Notes under the pieces: model-generated
What the model was told of the DNA's origin: nothing
The model's database searches: none
What the model saw: only the letters and a program-made list of their open reading frames with translations
Origin: Peribacillus frigoritolerans
GTDB lineage: Bacteria; Bacillota; Bacilli; Bacillales; DSM-1321
Assembly: GCF_001636405.1 (NCBI RefSeq)
Contig: NZ_KV440950.1
Span: forward strand, 5,001-69,000
DNA: 64,000 bases
Reading direction: 5' to 3'
Shown here: positions 55,405 through 64,000 of the stretch, one piece after another
Layout of the letters: every line of letters begins with the position of its first letter
Position numbering within the stretch: position 1 is the stretch's first letter
Translations under genes and position numbers: made by a program

Positions 55405-56670
55405 TCATTCCGGATGTATAACGTATCGTTTATATTTCTCATAATCCGTTTTCTTGCACTCAAGCTTTATTCGATAACCGATTGCCTCATATTCTGTTTC
55501 CGTTATGTGACCATTTTCATTGAAATAAGAAACCAGCTGCCCTTGATCAAATGGAATCAGCATTTCACAGTGGGTATAGTCGACAAAAATATGCTTGCGA
55601 ATTTGATTTATCAATTCCTCGATGCCAACTTTGTTTTTTGCTGACATATATACAGAGCCACGATTCACCTGAGGGATATCCAAATCGGTAAGGTCCGCTT
55701 TATTATACGCAAAGATCGTCGGAATCCCTTTAATGCCTATATCGTTTAAAGTCTTTTCCGTTATCTCTATTTGCTGCTCATGATTAGGATTGGAAAAATC
55801 GACAACATGGACCAACAGATCCGCTTCTACCACTTCTTCCAATGTGGATCGGAATGCCTTCACTAGATGATGCGGCAATTTAGACACAAATCCCACCGTA
55901 TCCGTCAATAAGAATTCCTTTTTATCCGGCAGCGGAATGTTTCGGACGGACGTCTCAAGCGTAGCGAACAGCATATCCTTCTCCAACACCTGCTTCTCGG
56001 CAGTTGGATGGAACATCTCAATCAGTGCATTCATGATCGAAGATTTACCTGCATTGGTATAACCGACTAAGGATACGACAGGGATGGCATTCTTTTTCCG
56101 TTGTTTCCTCTGCGTTTGCCTGTGTGCAACAAGGTCTTCCAGTTCTTTATTCAAAACACTTATATTTTCCTCGATCCTCCTGCGGTCAAGCTCTAACTGC
56201 TTTTCACCTGCACCTTTGTTTGTACCGACCCCGCCGCTCTGACGCCCTAATGACTCCCTTAAACCAACGAGACGCGGGAGCATATACTGCAGCTTTGCCA
56301 CTTCTACCTGAAGCTGTGCTTCCTTCGTTTTCGCCCGATGCGCGAAAATATCCAGAATCAGGATTGTCCGGTCAATCACCTTGCAATCCATGTCCCTCTC
56401 CAGATTACGAAGTTGCGAAGGTGAGAGCTGGTCATTAAAAATGACGACATTAGCTTCTTTATGCTCAACTAGATTTTTCACTTCCTCGATCTTCCCGGTA
56501 CCGATAAAATGTGATGAGTTCACCCGATGCAAATTTTGTGTGATGGTCCCTGCAACCTCTACCTCACATGCTTCCGTTAAATTGGCCAATTCCTCCATCG
56601 AATACTCAAAATCCTTTGAACCGTTGAGATTGACTCCAACCAAAATTGCCCTCTGCTGTAATTCCATCAT
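55405..56670 (-). CDS. hflX: Ribosome-associated GTPase HflX
   Basis: 421 residues. The N-terminal HflX domain has FNDQLSPSQLRNLE, a coiled coil links to the G domain with G1 GYTNAGKSSIMNAL (about 205), G3 DTVGFV and G4 NKADL. HflX splits stalled ribosomes under stress, which is known for the family. ATG 56670 follows GGAAGGGATTTGAA. Confidence 0.92.
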   Translation of the reverse strand: MMELQQRAILVGVNLNGSKDFEYSMEELANLTEACEVEVAGTITQNLHRVNSSHFIGTGKIEEVKNLVEHKEANVVIFNDQLSPSQLRNLERDMDCKVIDRTILILDIFAHRAKTKEAQLQVEVAKLQYMLPRLVGLRESLGRQSGGVGTNKGAGEKQLELDRRRIEENISVLNKELEDLVAHRQTQRKQRKKNAIPVVSLVGYTNAGKSSIMNALIEMFHPTAEKQVLEKDMLFATLETSVRNIPLPDKKEFLLTDTVGFVSKLPHHLVKAFRSTLEEVVEADLLVHVVDFSNPNHEQQIEITEKTLNDIGIKGIPTIFAYNKADLTDLDIPQVNRGSVYMSAKNKVGIEELINQIRKHIFVDYTHCEMLIPFDQGQLVSYFNENGHITETEYEAIGYRIKLECKKTDYEKYKRYVIHPE

Positions 56671-56891
56671 TTCAAATCCCTTCCGTTCTTACTCCCTATA
56701 TTATATTTAAACAAACTGTCATGCTGCCTAAAAGCGAGCACATTGTAGCATACCAGGCTTCGCTTGCATAACGGTTTCTGCCCTTAGCAAAGTGTTTTTA
56801 TTGGACTTCCTTTTACTTTCAACAAAAAATATGACGACCGACTATTTTTTTCAAAGTTTCACATGAAACAATTGGAAAGCTCAAAATAAAA

Positions 56892-56925
56892 GCTCCCTGG
56901 TGCACCTTAAGATGCACCAGGGAGC
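56892..56925 (-). terminator. Terminator of cadA
   Basis: GCTCCCTGGTGCA and TGCACCAGGGAGC, 8-nt loop, TTTTATTTT on the minus strand. Confidence 0.9.
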
Positions 56926-56935
56926 CCATATTATT

Positions 56936-59059
56936 CTATTCTTTTATTCTCAATAACCTAAGACTGTTCAATGTAACTAATAGCGTCGCACCCATGTCGG
57001 CAAAAATCGCCATCCAAAGTGTTAACCAGCCCGGCGCTATCAATAATAAGGCCAGGACTTTAATCACCAATGAAAACGAGATGTTCTGCTTAATGATTTT
57101 TAATGTTTTGCGGCTTAAGCGGATTGTATAAGGCAGCTTCGATAAGTCATCACCCATTAAGGCAATATCAGCTGTTTCAAGGGCTGTATCCGTGCCCGCC
57201 CCTCCCATTGCGATTCCTACCGTCGAAGCTGCCAAGGCCGGAGCATCATTGACACCATCGCCTACCATGGCCACTCGATCGTATTTTTGTTTCCATCGTT
57301 TAATGATGGTCAATTTATCCTGCGGCAATAGCTCCGCCTCAATTTCATGAACGCCAGCTGCCGCTCCAATCGCTTTTGCCGTTCCGATATTATCGCCAGT
57401 CAGCATGATCGTTTTTTCAATGCCCAAAGCATGCAATTTCCGAATGGCTTCCTTACTGCTTTCCCTTATTTCATCAGACACCGCGATGATTGCAAGGAGC
57501 TTCACTTGATCGCCAAGCACCATCACCGTTTTCCCTGTATTTTGATAGCCGCTGATTAATTTAAGCACATCATCAGAGAAAACGAAACCTGCCTCTTCCA
57601 CAAAAAGGTGGGGTTTACCAATGTAATAGATTTCTTGATTGATTTTCCCTTTTATCCCTTTACCCGTGATTGCAGTAAAATCCTCTACCAATAAAGAATG
57701 ATAGTCCACATCGTTGGTTTCCGCCTTTTGAAGAATTGCCGTGGCAAGGGGATGCTGTGATCTGCTTTCTAAAGCAGCGGCGATAGCCAGCACGTCCTGT
57801 TCATTCAACACATCAGATAACATTTTGAAATCGGTCACCTCAGGTACGCCCTTTGTTAAAGTACCCGTTTTATCAAACGCGATTGCCTTTAAGGCTCCCG
57901 CTTCCTCCAAATGGACCCCGCCTTTAATCAGCACACCATGTTTCGCAGCATTTCCGATTGCTGTCACGATGGCGATGGGCGTAGAAATGACCAAAGCACA
58001 AGGACAGCCGACAACCAGTACAGCCAATCCCCGATAAATCCATTCACTCCAATCCCCGTTCACAACGATCGGGGGTAATACCGCAATGGCCAGGGCAATG
58101 AGCATGATGGCCGGCGTATAAAATTTTGCGAATTTATCCACGAAGGCTTGGGAAGGAGCCTTTTCGGCCTGTGCTTCTTCAACAAGGTGGATGATTTTTG
58201 CAATCGTCGTATCCTCGACCCGCTTCGTGACCTCCACTTCGAGCAGCCCTTCACCATTTAGGGTTCCGGCAAATACTTCACCCTCAACCGTTTTAAAAAC
58301 CGGCTCGGATTCACCAGTAATGGCTGCTTGATTAAGTGTCGAGGCGCCCTTCATGATCCGGCCATCCATTGCAAGTTTTTGACCAGGTTTAACGATCATG
58401 ATGTCGCCCACTTCAATCTCATCAACAGCAACCATCATTTCATGATGCCCTCTGCGGATCAAAGCTTCTTTAGGTGCGATGTTCATTAATGATTCGATGG
58501 AATTACGCGCCTTATCCATTGAATATTTTTCCAATGCTTCACTTATCGCAAATAGAATGACGACGGTCGCGCCCTCGCCCCATTCACCAAGCACGGCCGC
58601 CCCGATGATGGCAACCGTCATAAGGGTGTGCATATCAAAGCGAAGCCTTACAAGGTTTTTCAAACCATTGACAAATAATGAATATCCTCCAACTATGATT
58701 GCAGCCGCATAACCGATTACCGGCATGATGCTTCCATCAGCATATCGATTATCCAATATCCAGCTGATCAGCAATAAGATAACCGAAAACACCACTTTAA
58801 TATTTTCTTTTTGCTTCCAAAATGGTTCTTTTTGAGTTACCTGTTCCTGTTCACCGCGGATCTTCAGGTTATCGAAAGCTCCCGCCTTTTCAATCTGTTC
58901 AATGGTCGCGCTGCCCTGTACCGATATCTTCGAGGCGCCAAAGTTGATTTTGGCATCCTTCACACCCTCTAGTTCACGGACATTGTTCTCGAATTTAGCC
59001 GCACAATTCGTGCAGGATAGACCCTGGATACGATATGTTTTCATTGGGGACTCAGCCAT
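56936..59059 (-). CDS. cadA: Cadmium/zinc-exporting P1B-type ATPase CadA
   Basis: 707 residues. An N-terminal HMA domain has [12 protein letters not shown], eight membrane helices include the transport motif GCPCALVIS, the phosphorylation site is DKTGTLTKG, and the hinge is [12 protein letters not shown]. The CPC motif and cadC linkage suggest Cd2+, Zn2+ or Pb2+ export. ATG overlaps the end of cadC by 8 bp and follows AGGAGGTAAGGG within cadC, so the two are coupled. Confidence 0.94.
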   Translation of the reverse strand: MAESPMKTYRIQGLSCTNCAAKFENNVRELEGVKDAKINFGASKISVQGSATIEQIEKAGAFDNLKIRGEQEQVTQKEPFWKQKENIKVVFSVILLLISWILDNRYADGSIMPVIGYAAAIIVGGYSLFVNGLKNLVRLRFDMHTLMTVAIIGAAVLGEWGEGATVVILFAISEALEKYSMDKARNSIESLMNIAPKEALIRRGHHEMMVAVDEIEVGDIMIVKPGQKLAMDGRIMKGASTLNQAAITGESEPVFKTVEGEVFAGTLNGEGLLEVEVTKRVEDTTIAKIIHLVEEAQAEKAPSQAFVDKFAKFYTPAIMLIALAIAVLPPIVVNGDWSEWIYRGLAVLVVGCPCALVISTPIAIVTAIGNAAKHGVLIKGGVHLEEAGALKAIAFDKTGTLTKGVPEVTDFKMLSDVLNEQDVLAIAAALESRSQHPLATAILQKAETNDVDYHSLLVEDFTAITGKGIKGKINQEIYYIGKPHLFVEEAGFVFSDDVLKLISGYQNTGKTVMVLGDQVKLLAIIAVSDEIRESSKEAIRKLHALGIEKTIMLTGDNIGTAKAIGAAAGVHEIEAELLPQDKLTIIKRWKQKYDRVAMVGDGVNDAPALAASTVGIAMGGAGTDTALETADIALMGDDLSKLPYTIRLSRKTLKIIKQNISFSLVIKVLALLLIAPGWLTLWMAIFADMGATLLVTLNSLRLLRIKE

Positions 59060-59423
59060 CAGCCCTTACCTCCTGCTGATGTTCTAATGCAATGAGAATC
59101 AATTGCTTAATATGGTGATCATCCAAAGAATAAAAAGCCAACTTACCTTCTTTTCGATATTTTACGATTGCATGTTTATAAAGGGTACGAAGATGATGTG
59201 ACGTCGTCGCCATCGAAGCACCAATGATATTGGCCAGATCGCACACACACAATTCCTCGTCCGTACAGAGCGCATAAGCTATCTTCGCCCTATTTTCATC
59301 GCCTATAACCTTAAACAGCTTCGACATGCTGGATATATCCACCTGGCCCATTTCCTCTTGAATGCGATTGACCTTCACTTCATCATGCAGGTGAACATCA
59401 CATATATCTTTCAGTTCCGTCAT
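59052..59423 (-). CDS. cadC: ArsR/SmtB metalloregulator CadC
   Basis: 123 residues. The alpha-3 metal site ELCVCDLA and N-terminal Cys (ICDVH) match the CadC type-1 (Cd/Pb) sensor; HTH is [16 protein letters not shown]. The C-terminal His residues (DDHHIKQ) could form the alpha-5 zinc site. I chose ATG 59423, after GAGAGGTGTGAGAAG, giving the length of pI258 CadC. It represses cadCA until metal binds. Confidence 0.93.
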   Translation of the reverse strand: MTELKDICDVHLHDEVKVNRIQEEMGQVDISSMSKLFKVIGDENRAKIAYALCTDEELCVCDLANIIGASMATTSHHLRTLYKHAIVKYRKEGKLAFYSLDDHHIKQLILIALEHQQEVRADG

Positions 59424-59482
59424 CTTCTCACACCTCTCATTCAAATCTTCGTTTGATTATAATATAACATAATTCCCTGAAT

Positions 59483-59502
59483 ATTCAAATCCATATTTGA
59501 AT
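59483..59502 (-). promoter_or_regulatory. cad operator/promoter
   Basis: ATTCAAATCCATATTTGAAT: perfect 8-4-8 palindrome closely matching the pI258 cad operator, overlapping a TTGAAT -35 element 60 bp upstream of cadC. Confidence 0.87.
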
Positions 59503-59798
59503 GTATAAGAATCTTTTCCACTTCCCAAAGAAATTAATGAAAGTGCCCATATGTTATGTGGGCCATCGTTTTTTTGTTTCCCTTTTTGCTAACAAAAAGG
59601 TCATGCCGCCCTCTTCCCTGATCTTCAGGCGAAAAAAAGAAGGGACATAAATTGCTTTACGCCCCTTCAATCAATGATTTCAGTAATTACCTATCGTTAC
59701 CTTGATACGTATAATATATTTAATTTAGTATTTTTTTGAAAAACTATGATATACTTAGTCAAACCTTTTTAAGCGTTTTACTTTACTTGTACCATTTA

Positions 59799-59826
59799 CC
59801 CTGCTTATCGTTTAGCAGGGTTTTTT
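59799..59826 (+). terminator. Plus-strand terminator without an upstream gene
   Basis: CCCTGCT, loop, AGCAGGG followed by six T, a textbook terminator on the plus strand. The nearest plus-strand gene is over 12 kb away. TATAAT at 59710-59715 could be the -10 of a short transcript of about 100 nt. The region 59424-59798 shows no open frame with a ribosome site. Confidence 0.6.
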
Positions 59827-59848
59827 GTTATGTATTTTCACAAAACAA

Positions 59849-59887
59849 AAAAAAGACGGACCCTTTAAAAAGGATCCGTCTTTTTTT
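59849..59887 (-). terminator. Bidirectional terminator after csp
   Basis: AAAAAAGACGGA-CCTTT and AAAGGATCCGTCTTTTTT with T runs on both strands, just past the csp stop. Confidence 0.9.
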
Positions 59888-59897
59888 GTTATCGAAA

Positions 59898-60098
59898 TTA
59901 TGCTTTTTGAACGTTAGAAGCTTGAGGTCCGCGTTGACCTTGTTCTACTTCAAAAGTAACTTCTTGGCCTTCGTCTAAAGATTTGAAACCTTCGCTTTGG
60001 ATAGCTGAGAAATGTACGAATACGTCGTCTCCGTTTTCGCGTTCGATGAATCCAAAACCTTTTTCTGCGTTAAACCATTTTACTTTACCTTGTTCCAT
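59898..60098 (-). CDS. Cold shock protein (CspB/CspD type)
   Basis: 66 residues. The S1-like fold has RNA-binding motifs KGFGFIE (RNP1) and DVFVHF (RNP2), and starts [17 protein letters not shown]. It binds single-stranded RNA and acts as an RNA chaperone. AGGAGGCAACAACA precedes the ATG. A long AT-rich leader (60099 to about 60240) is typical of csp mRNAs, whose leaders fold differently in the cold. Confidence 0.95.
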   Translation of the reverse strand: MEQGKVKWFNAEKGFGFIERENGDDVFVHFSAIQSEGFKSLDEGQEVTFEVEQGQRGPQASNVQKA

Positions 60099-60424
60099 TG
60101 TTGTTGCCTCCTAGTGCATCTAAGCACAATGTATTACTATCCTTGCTCTAAGTCATCATCGAAAACGAAAAGTAGTACTTTTAGTATCCTTAGTACCGAA
60201 CAAAAATAATTAAGACTAAGCATAACATTAAATGGTAGCGATTGCAAATAGTTTGGGGAAACTTTTTTCCAGCAATTTTTAATACTCTCTAAATTCTATA
60301 AAAAAAGCAGTAATGAAAGTGACTCTATCTATTACACATGAACTCTTACATCATCCAAACAAAAACCTCTCGTTTACTAATTTAAAGAGGTTTCATAGTA
60401 TAGATAAACTCGATATTTTCTACA
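60099..60424 (-). promoter_or_regulatory. csp leader/promoter region and left flank of repeat copy 5
   Basis: No gene. It probably holds the csp promoter and 5' leader (60099-60250) and, at 60361-60393, a hairpin AAACCTCT/AGAGGTTT whose sequence recurs beyond repeat copy 5 (60563-60606). I cannot place the csp -10 and -35 with confidence. Confidence 0.45.
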
Positions 60425-60553
60425 TTTTTTTTGAGGGAGTGTAAAACGGAACGTTGATTTCCCCTCCGGGCGGTCCTCCCTCGGCGCACTTTCCCGCAGG
60501 AGTCTCGTACCTTCCGTACCAATCAACTATGTTTAAAAACTCAGATAGAACCC
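60425..60553 (-). repeat. Dispersed intergenic repeat, copy 5 (reverse, shortened)
   Basis: TTTTTTTGAGGGAGTGTAAA, GGAACGTTGATTTCC, GGGCGGTCC, CCCGCAGGAGTCTCGTACC and the edge CCAATCAACTATGTTTAAAA with AGATAGAACCCA. It shares both edges with copy 1 and parts of the core with copy 3. Confidence 0.83.
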
Positions 60554-60621
60554 ATTTTGTCTCCAAAAACCTCCCGTAAACAAAATTAAGAAAGGTCTTT
60601 GTAGATGTATACATCAAATAT

Positions 60622-62316
60622 TTATTTTTCCGTAATGAACTTTTCCACCATTTCTTCTAAAATCGCCGATTCTTTTGCTAAATCTTCATTTTGTTCCTTC
60701 AATCCAGCCATTATGGTACTTTGTTGAATGGCAGCTGCCGAGATTTGCTCCGTTGTTGCGACTCCTTCTTCGGAAATCGCTGCAATTTCCTGTATGGATG
60801 CCAGGCTTTCATCCGAAGACTCATTGATTTTTTTCGAATGGGCGGCCAATTGTTCTGTGCCTTTCAGCAATTTCTCTACGGATTCGAATATCTTATTGAA
60901 AATCTCGCCATTGTTTTCCACTAAGGAAACACCATTTAGTATATCCTGAAAACTCTCATCATTATTTTGGATGACTTTGGCTGTTTGATCATTAATCCGC
61001 ATGATCGATTCTGAAATGATATCGATGGATTCATCGGTTTGCACAGCCAATTTTTGCACCTCTTGAGCGACTACGGCAAAACCTCTGCCAGCATCACCCG
61101 CCCGTGCCGCTTCTATGGACGCATTCAGGGACAGCAGGTTCGTTTGGGAAGCAATCACCCTTATTAGGCCAATCACTTCATTTATCTTCACTACATCCTC
61201 TTCCAGGCTCAACAAATTGGCTTTATTCGCTTGGCCGTTTTCCATGATTTTATCCATCTGGCTCGTTACACCTTGCACTTGTTTACTCCCTTGCTCAGCA
61301 AGTGTATTTGCATGCATCGTAAATTCATTCATTTCATTCGTTTGCTCGTTCATTAAACGGATCGTATCCGTTAAGTCACTGATCATATTGGAAATCCGGT
61401 CAATATGATGGGCACGTTCTTCCGAAGCCCTTGCTTCTTCCGTTGTCCCCGTCACTATCTGGCCATAGGATTCCACCATCTCCTCAAAGGATTGCTGAAT
61501 GGAAACTGTCGTTTGATTCATCGTTTGGGCGTGTTCACGGACATTCTGGATAATATGGGACAAACTTAATCTCATATCTTCGAATCCATTTGACAGATCG
61601 CCAATCTCATCCTCTCTGCCAACGGGAATCGATTTACTTAAGTCCCCTTTTGCCATTTCATTCGTGTAACCAACAAGTTCATTGACGGGTCCCGAAATCT
61701 TCTTCCCGATGACAACGGCGCATAGCACACCCAATATAACGGCACTTGCAAGAAATAAGATATTATAGAATATCATTGTGCTTTTCAATTCATCAATGAA
61801 GCTTGCATCCATATCGATTCCGACAATCGCGTCCGTTCCTTCGATTGGCGTAAAGTACGACTTGTGCGTTCCCCACTTATCTTTATATATTTCACTCAAG
61901 ACGTCTTCGCTTCCATTTATCGATTTTGCCTGTTCCGGTGTGAAGGGGGATTCCACCATATAGTCATCGCTGCCGCTCAAGGCTACAATCATGTCGGCAT
62001 CATTCTCCCGCTTCAAAACATAAACATATTCAATTCCCTTTTTATCTTCAACAAAGGCATCCAGTTTCCGCTTAATCTCTTCGCCCCGTTCGGAAGCCTT
62101 GTTTATCAAAGTGGGATTGAGGCTCGCTGCTAAACTGTGGGCATTTTCAGAAAGGCGATTATCGAATTGCGGAAGGACATTCTCATTGATCATTTTATTC
62201 GTAATATAGGAAAAGCAAAGGCCCATGGCCCCTGCGAAAATCACGAAAGGAATAATATAAAACAAGAATAGTTTTGCCAATAGAGATTTTTTAGGATTCA
62301 GCTTTGAAAATCTCAT
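60622..62316 (-). CDS. Methyl-accepting chemotaxis protein
   Basis: 564 residues. TM1 (about 15-38), an extracytoplasmic Cache-type sensor (about 40-190) with [21 protein letters not shown]2 (about 192-213), HAMP, and a long signalling coiled coil with the hairpin tip [20 protein letters not shown]. It relays a ligand to CheA; ligand unknown. I chose ATG 62316, after AAGGGGGGGCATGGAA; an ATG two codons earlier is too close to the site. Confidence 0.92.
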   Translation of the reverse strand: MRFSKLNPKKSLLAKLFLFYIIPFVIFAGAMGLCFSYITNKMINENVLPQFDNRLSENAHSLAASLNPTLINKASERGEEIKRKLDAFVEDKKGIEYVYVLKRENDADMIVALSGSDDYMVESPFTPEQAKSINGSEDVLSEIYKDKWGTHKSYFTPIEGTDAIVGIDMDASFIDELKSTMIFYNILFLASAVILGVLCAVVIGKKISGPVNELVGYTNEMAKGDLSKSIPVGREDEIGDLSNGFEDMRLSLSHIIQNVREHAQTMNQTTVSIQQSFEEMVESYGQIVTGTTEEARASEERAHHIDRISNMISDLTDTIRLMNEQTNEMNEFTMHANTLAEQGSKQVQGVTSQMDKIMENGQANKANLLSLEEDVVKINEVIGLIRVIASQTNLLSLNASIEAARAGDAGRGFAVVAQEVQKLAVQTDESIDIISESIMRINDQTAKVIQNNDESFQDILNGVSLVENNGEIFNKIFESVEKLLKGTEQLAAHSKKINESSDESLASIQEIAAISEEGVATTEQISAAAIQQSTIMAGLKEQNEDLAKESAILEEMVEKFITEK

Positions 62317-62330
62317 TTCCATGCCCCCCC

Positions 62331-63499
62331 TTAGTTGAATACCAGGTTTTTTATAGTCAAATATGGTATTAAATCCAAATGAAGCAATTGGAGATTTTCA
62401 TTCAAATCCTCACTTCTATAAAAGATGATGGCCATGCTCCGGTCATTTTGAAAAGGAAGCTGCCTATATTCCAAAACTTGTTCGAATTCATGACGGAGTC
62501 CATCATGATCAATACGTGCAACACCTTCCTGATTTATTTCAAGCGGAACCTCTGCAAAGAAAAAGCTATATATTCGATCGTCCATCTCTTCCAATATCCG
62601 GTTCCAATCGGGTTTCGTTCCTGAAAAATAGTGTTCATACATATTCATTCCATAGGCATGGTAACCTAGATCCGTTGTACCCGCCCCAGCAAAACGCAGG
62701 GGATTGATTTCGATGGGTATCACCCGGTTTTCCTTTTTGCGGATTTCAAAGTGTACAGGATAATTCCTAAGCGGAAGGACCGTTTGGATATTCTTCATGA
62801 ACTTCAGTGCATCATGATAGATTTCATCAATGGCCAACTTCGAAGTATAATAAATTCGATCGGAAGTATCGTAATCATCCTTGAATAATCGTTTGAAGAC
62901 ATTCAAAATGACCGGTTCACCATCTTGATTGTAATAACCATCAATGGCATACTCTTCACCCTGAATCCACTCTTCTATCAAAACGGTCTGGGATCCGACC
63001 ACTTCTGAATCATATAATCCACCCGAATGAAGTAAATCCACTTTAAGCTGGTTCACGGCTATATCCCAATCCTGTTCATTCTTGACTTTGTGCACACCTA
63101 CACTGGAATAGCCAATATTGGGTTTGATAACTACCGGAAACGGTATTTGATTTATATCCAGCTCACTTATCATGGATAAATCGATATCTTGGAAATAGAA
63201 ATCAGGATATAAAGATTTCGTCAAATTTCGCACTGGCTCTTATCCTTCAATAACTTTGACCAAATGTATTCATTGCTATCCGGTTGAAAATGCCCTAATA
63301 GTGTTATGCCATTTTCAGAGTTTGTAAGAATTCTTTTGTCCTTTTCCATGGACTTGAAAAATTCTGTATCCTTTTGAATGTTTAGCTTTTCTGATGTTAA
63401 TGTGTCTCCCCATTGACCTTGTTCCAATACTGGGATTTGCTGTTCCTCTAACACCTTTAGAAGAATTGGAGACACAATCGACTCATTCAAAATAATCAT
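62331..63499 (-). pseudogene. ATP-grasp enzyme gene split by a frameshift
   Basis: The first part (63499-63221) encodes a pre-ATP-grasp domain starting MIILNESIVSPILLKVLEEQ and stops at TGA after LLKDKSQCEI. The second part (from GTG 63233) continues RNLTKSLYPDFYFQDID and carries ATP-grasp motifs PFPVVIKPNIGYSSVGV, IEEWIQGEEYAID and IPIEINPLRFAG. The parts overlap by 13 nt in different frames. One extra base near 63235 would give a single protein of about 390 residues, the usual size for such ligases. Reinitiation is possible: AAGGA lies nine nt before the GTG. The substrate is unknown. Confidence 0.78.
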
Positions 63500-63508
63500 T
63501 TTTTCCAC

Positions 63509-63865
63509 CTAACTTATACTGTTTTTTGTATCTCCATATTTAATCGGTTAAAACCGGTAAGTTTTTAGCTTATATAGGTATTTATTATTAAAAATCAAGA
63601 TATCACTATATCTTTTTACCTATCAGTCATAAACTTGAGATCCTTACACATATTCCTTACCGTTAACCATCGAATATTTAATTTCCTTGTATCTTCATGA
63701 AAAAAAGCCGACACTATTTTAAGTGTCTGCCATATTTTTGCAAATTTATCATTCTGAAAAGGTTCACCAAAATTTTCGTGGAATAACTAAGACTCGTTCA
63801 TATTCAATTCATAACTTCTTTATATACTTTTCTGTAATGAAAATCGAGAAAGGATGTATTTACAT
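63509..63865. other. Intergenic region before the ABC exporter
   Basis: No gene. A hairpin GACACT/AGTGTC (about 63710-63727) lies mid-way, with a T run on the minus strand. The AT-rich stretch 63790-63845 should hold the exporter promoter; no clear operator is visible. Confidence 0.4.
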
Positions 63866-64000
63866 ATGTCAGAAGCAAAAAAACAAAAAGGATGGCGCCA
63901 GTTCATTCGATTGGTTCAACAAACGAAGCCTTCCAAACTAATGATAGGGATTGCATTAGCATTAAGCCTAGGCACAACAGGTGTAGCTTTATTAGTCCCA
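63866..64000 (+). CDS. ABC exporter, N-terminus (BmrA/YvcC-like), cut by window edge
   Basis: The first 45 codons, starting MSEAKKQKGWRQFIRLVQQT and entering TM1 (MIGIALALSLGTTGVALLVP). The layout resembles the start of B. subtilis BmrA (YvcC), a homodimeric multidrug ABC exporter. AAAGGATG lies ten nt before the ATG. The ATPase domain is outside the window, so the family call rests on the N-terminus only. Confidence 0.6.
   Translation, partial: MSEAKKQKGWRQFIRLVQQTKPSKLMIGIALALSLGTTGVALLVP

Overview
The window reads as chromosomal DNA of a low-GC Gram-positive Bacillus relative. The partial 16S rRNA at the left edge, strong AGGAGG-type ribosome binding sites, sigma-B promoters, Fur boxes, cre sites and many B. 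subtilis-like families all agree. From memory the 16S variable regions look closest to the Peribacillus (Bacillus simplex) group; a database comparison would settle this. Most genes lie on the minus strand, like the rRNA operon.

1-10 kb: the 5' end of a 16S gene with three stacked promoters, a carboxylesterase, a sigma-B driven csbD, and a three-gene signalling locus (hybrid kinase, CheR-type methyltransferase, receiver-PP2C phosphatase) that matches the RsbK/RsbM/RsbY sigma-B module of the B. cereus group. A CNNM/CBS transporter and a MerR regulator follow. 10-23 kb: a Fur-controlled efeO-efeB-efeU iron uptake operon, a MarR/MFS efflux pair, an SGNH hydrolase, a second peptide deformylase, a short FtsH-like protease, and a decayed siderophore locus. 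That locus holds a Fur box, an orphan MbtH-like gene coupled to an MFS exporter, and an esterase and an ATPase that both lost their N-termini at one junction.

23-35 kb: the GlcNAc regulon (divergent nagP and nagA-nagB-nagR-SIS, with NagR operators and cre sites; nagR carries a frameshift), an MMPL exporter with its MarR regulator, a sigma-B driven YtxH protein and a membrane-anchored parvulin foldase. 35-46 kb: a polyamine uptake operon (potABCD) with an XRE-cupin regulator and two operators, CgoX/HemY, a GNAT enzyme, a CPA1 antiporter and a lipid kinase. 46-47 kb: five tandem 44-46 residue YhfH-type zinc-ribbon genes.

47-64 kb: PucR and a reductive pyrimidine degradation operon (preT-preA-hydA-permease-small protein), a seven-box DnaA cluster behind hflX, cadC-cadA with its operator, a cold shock protein, a chemoreceptor, a frameshifted ATP-grasp gene and the start of a BmrA-like ABC exporter.

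Five copies of one intergenic repeat are scattered through the window. Three of them, and possibly a fourth, sit between duplicated copies of a local hairpin or terminator. The most interesting observations are this repeat and flank pattern, the YhfH array, the DnaA-box cluster and the siderophore deletion scar. All functional calls rest on reading the sequence and on family knowledge; no search was run.
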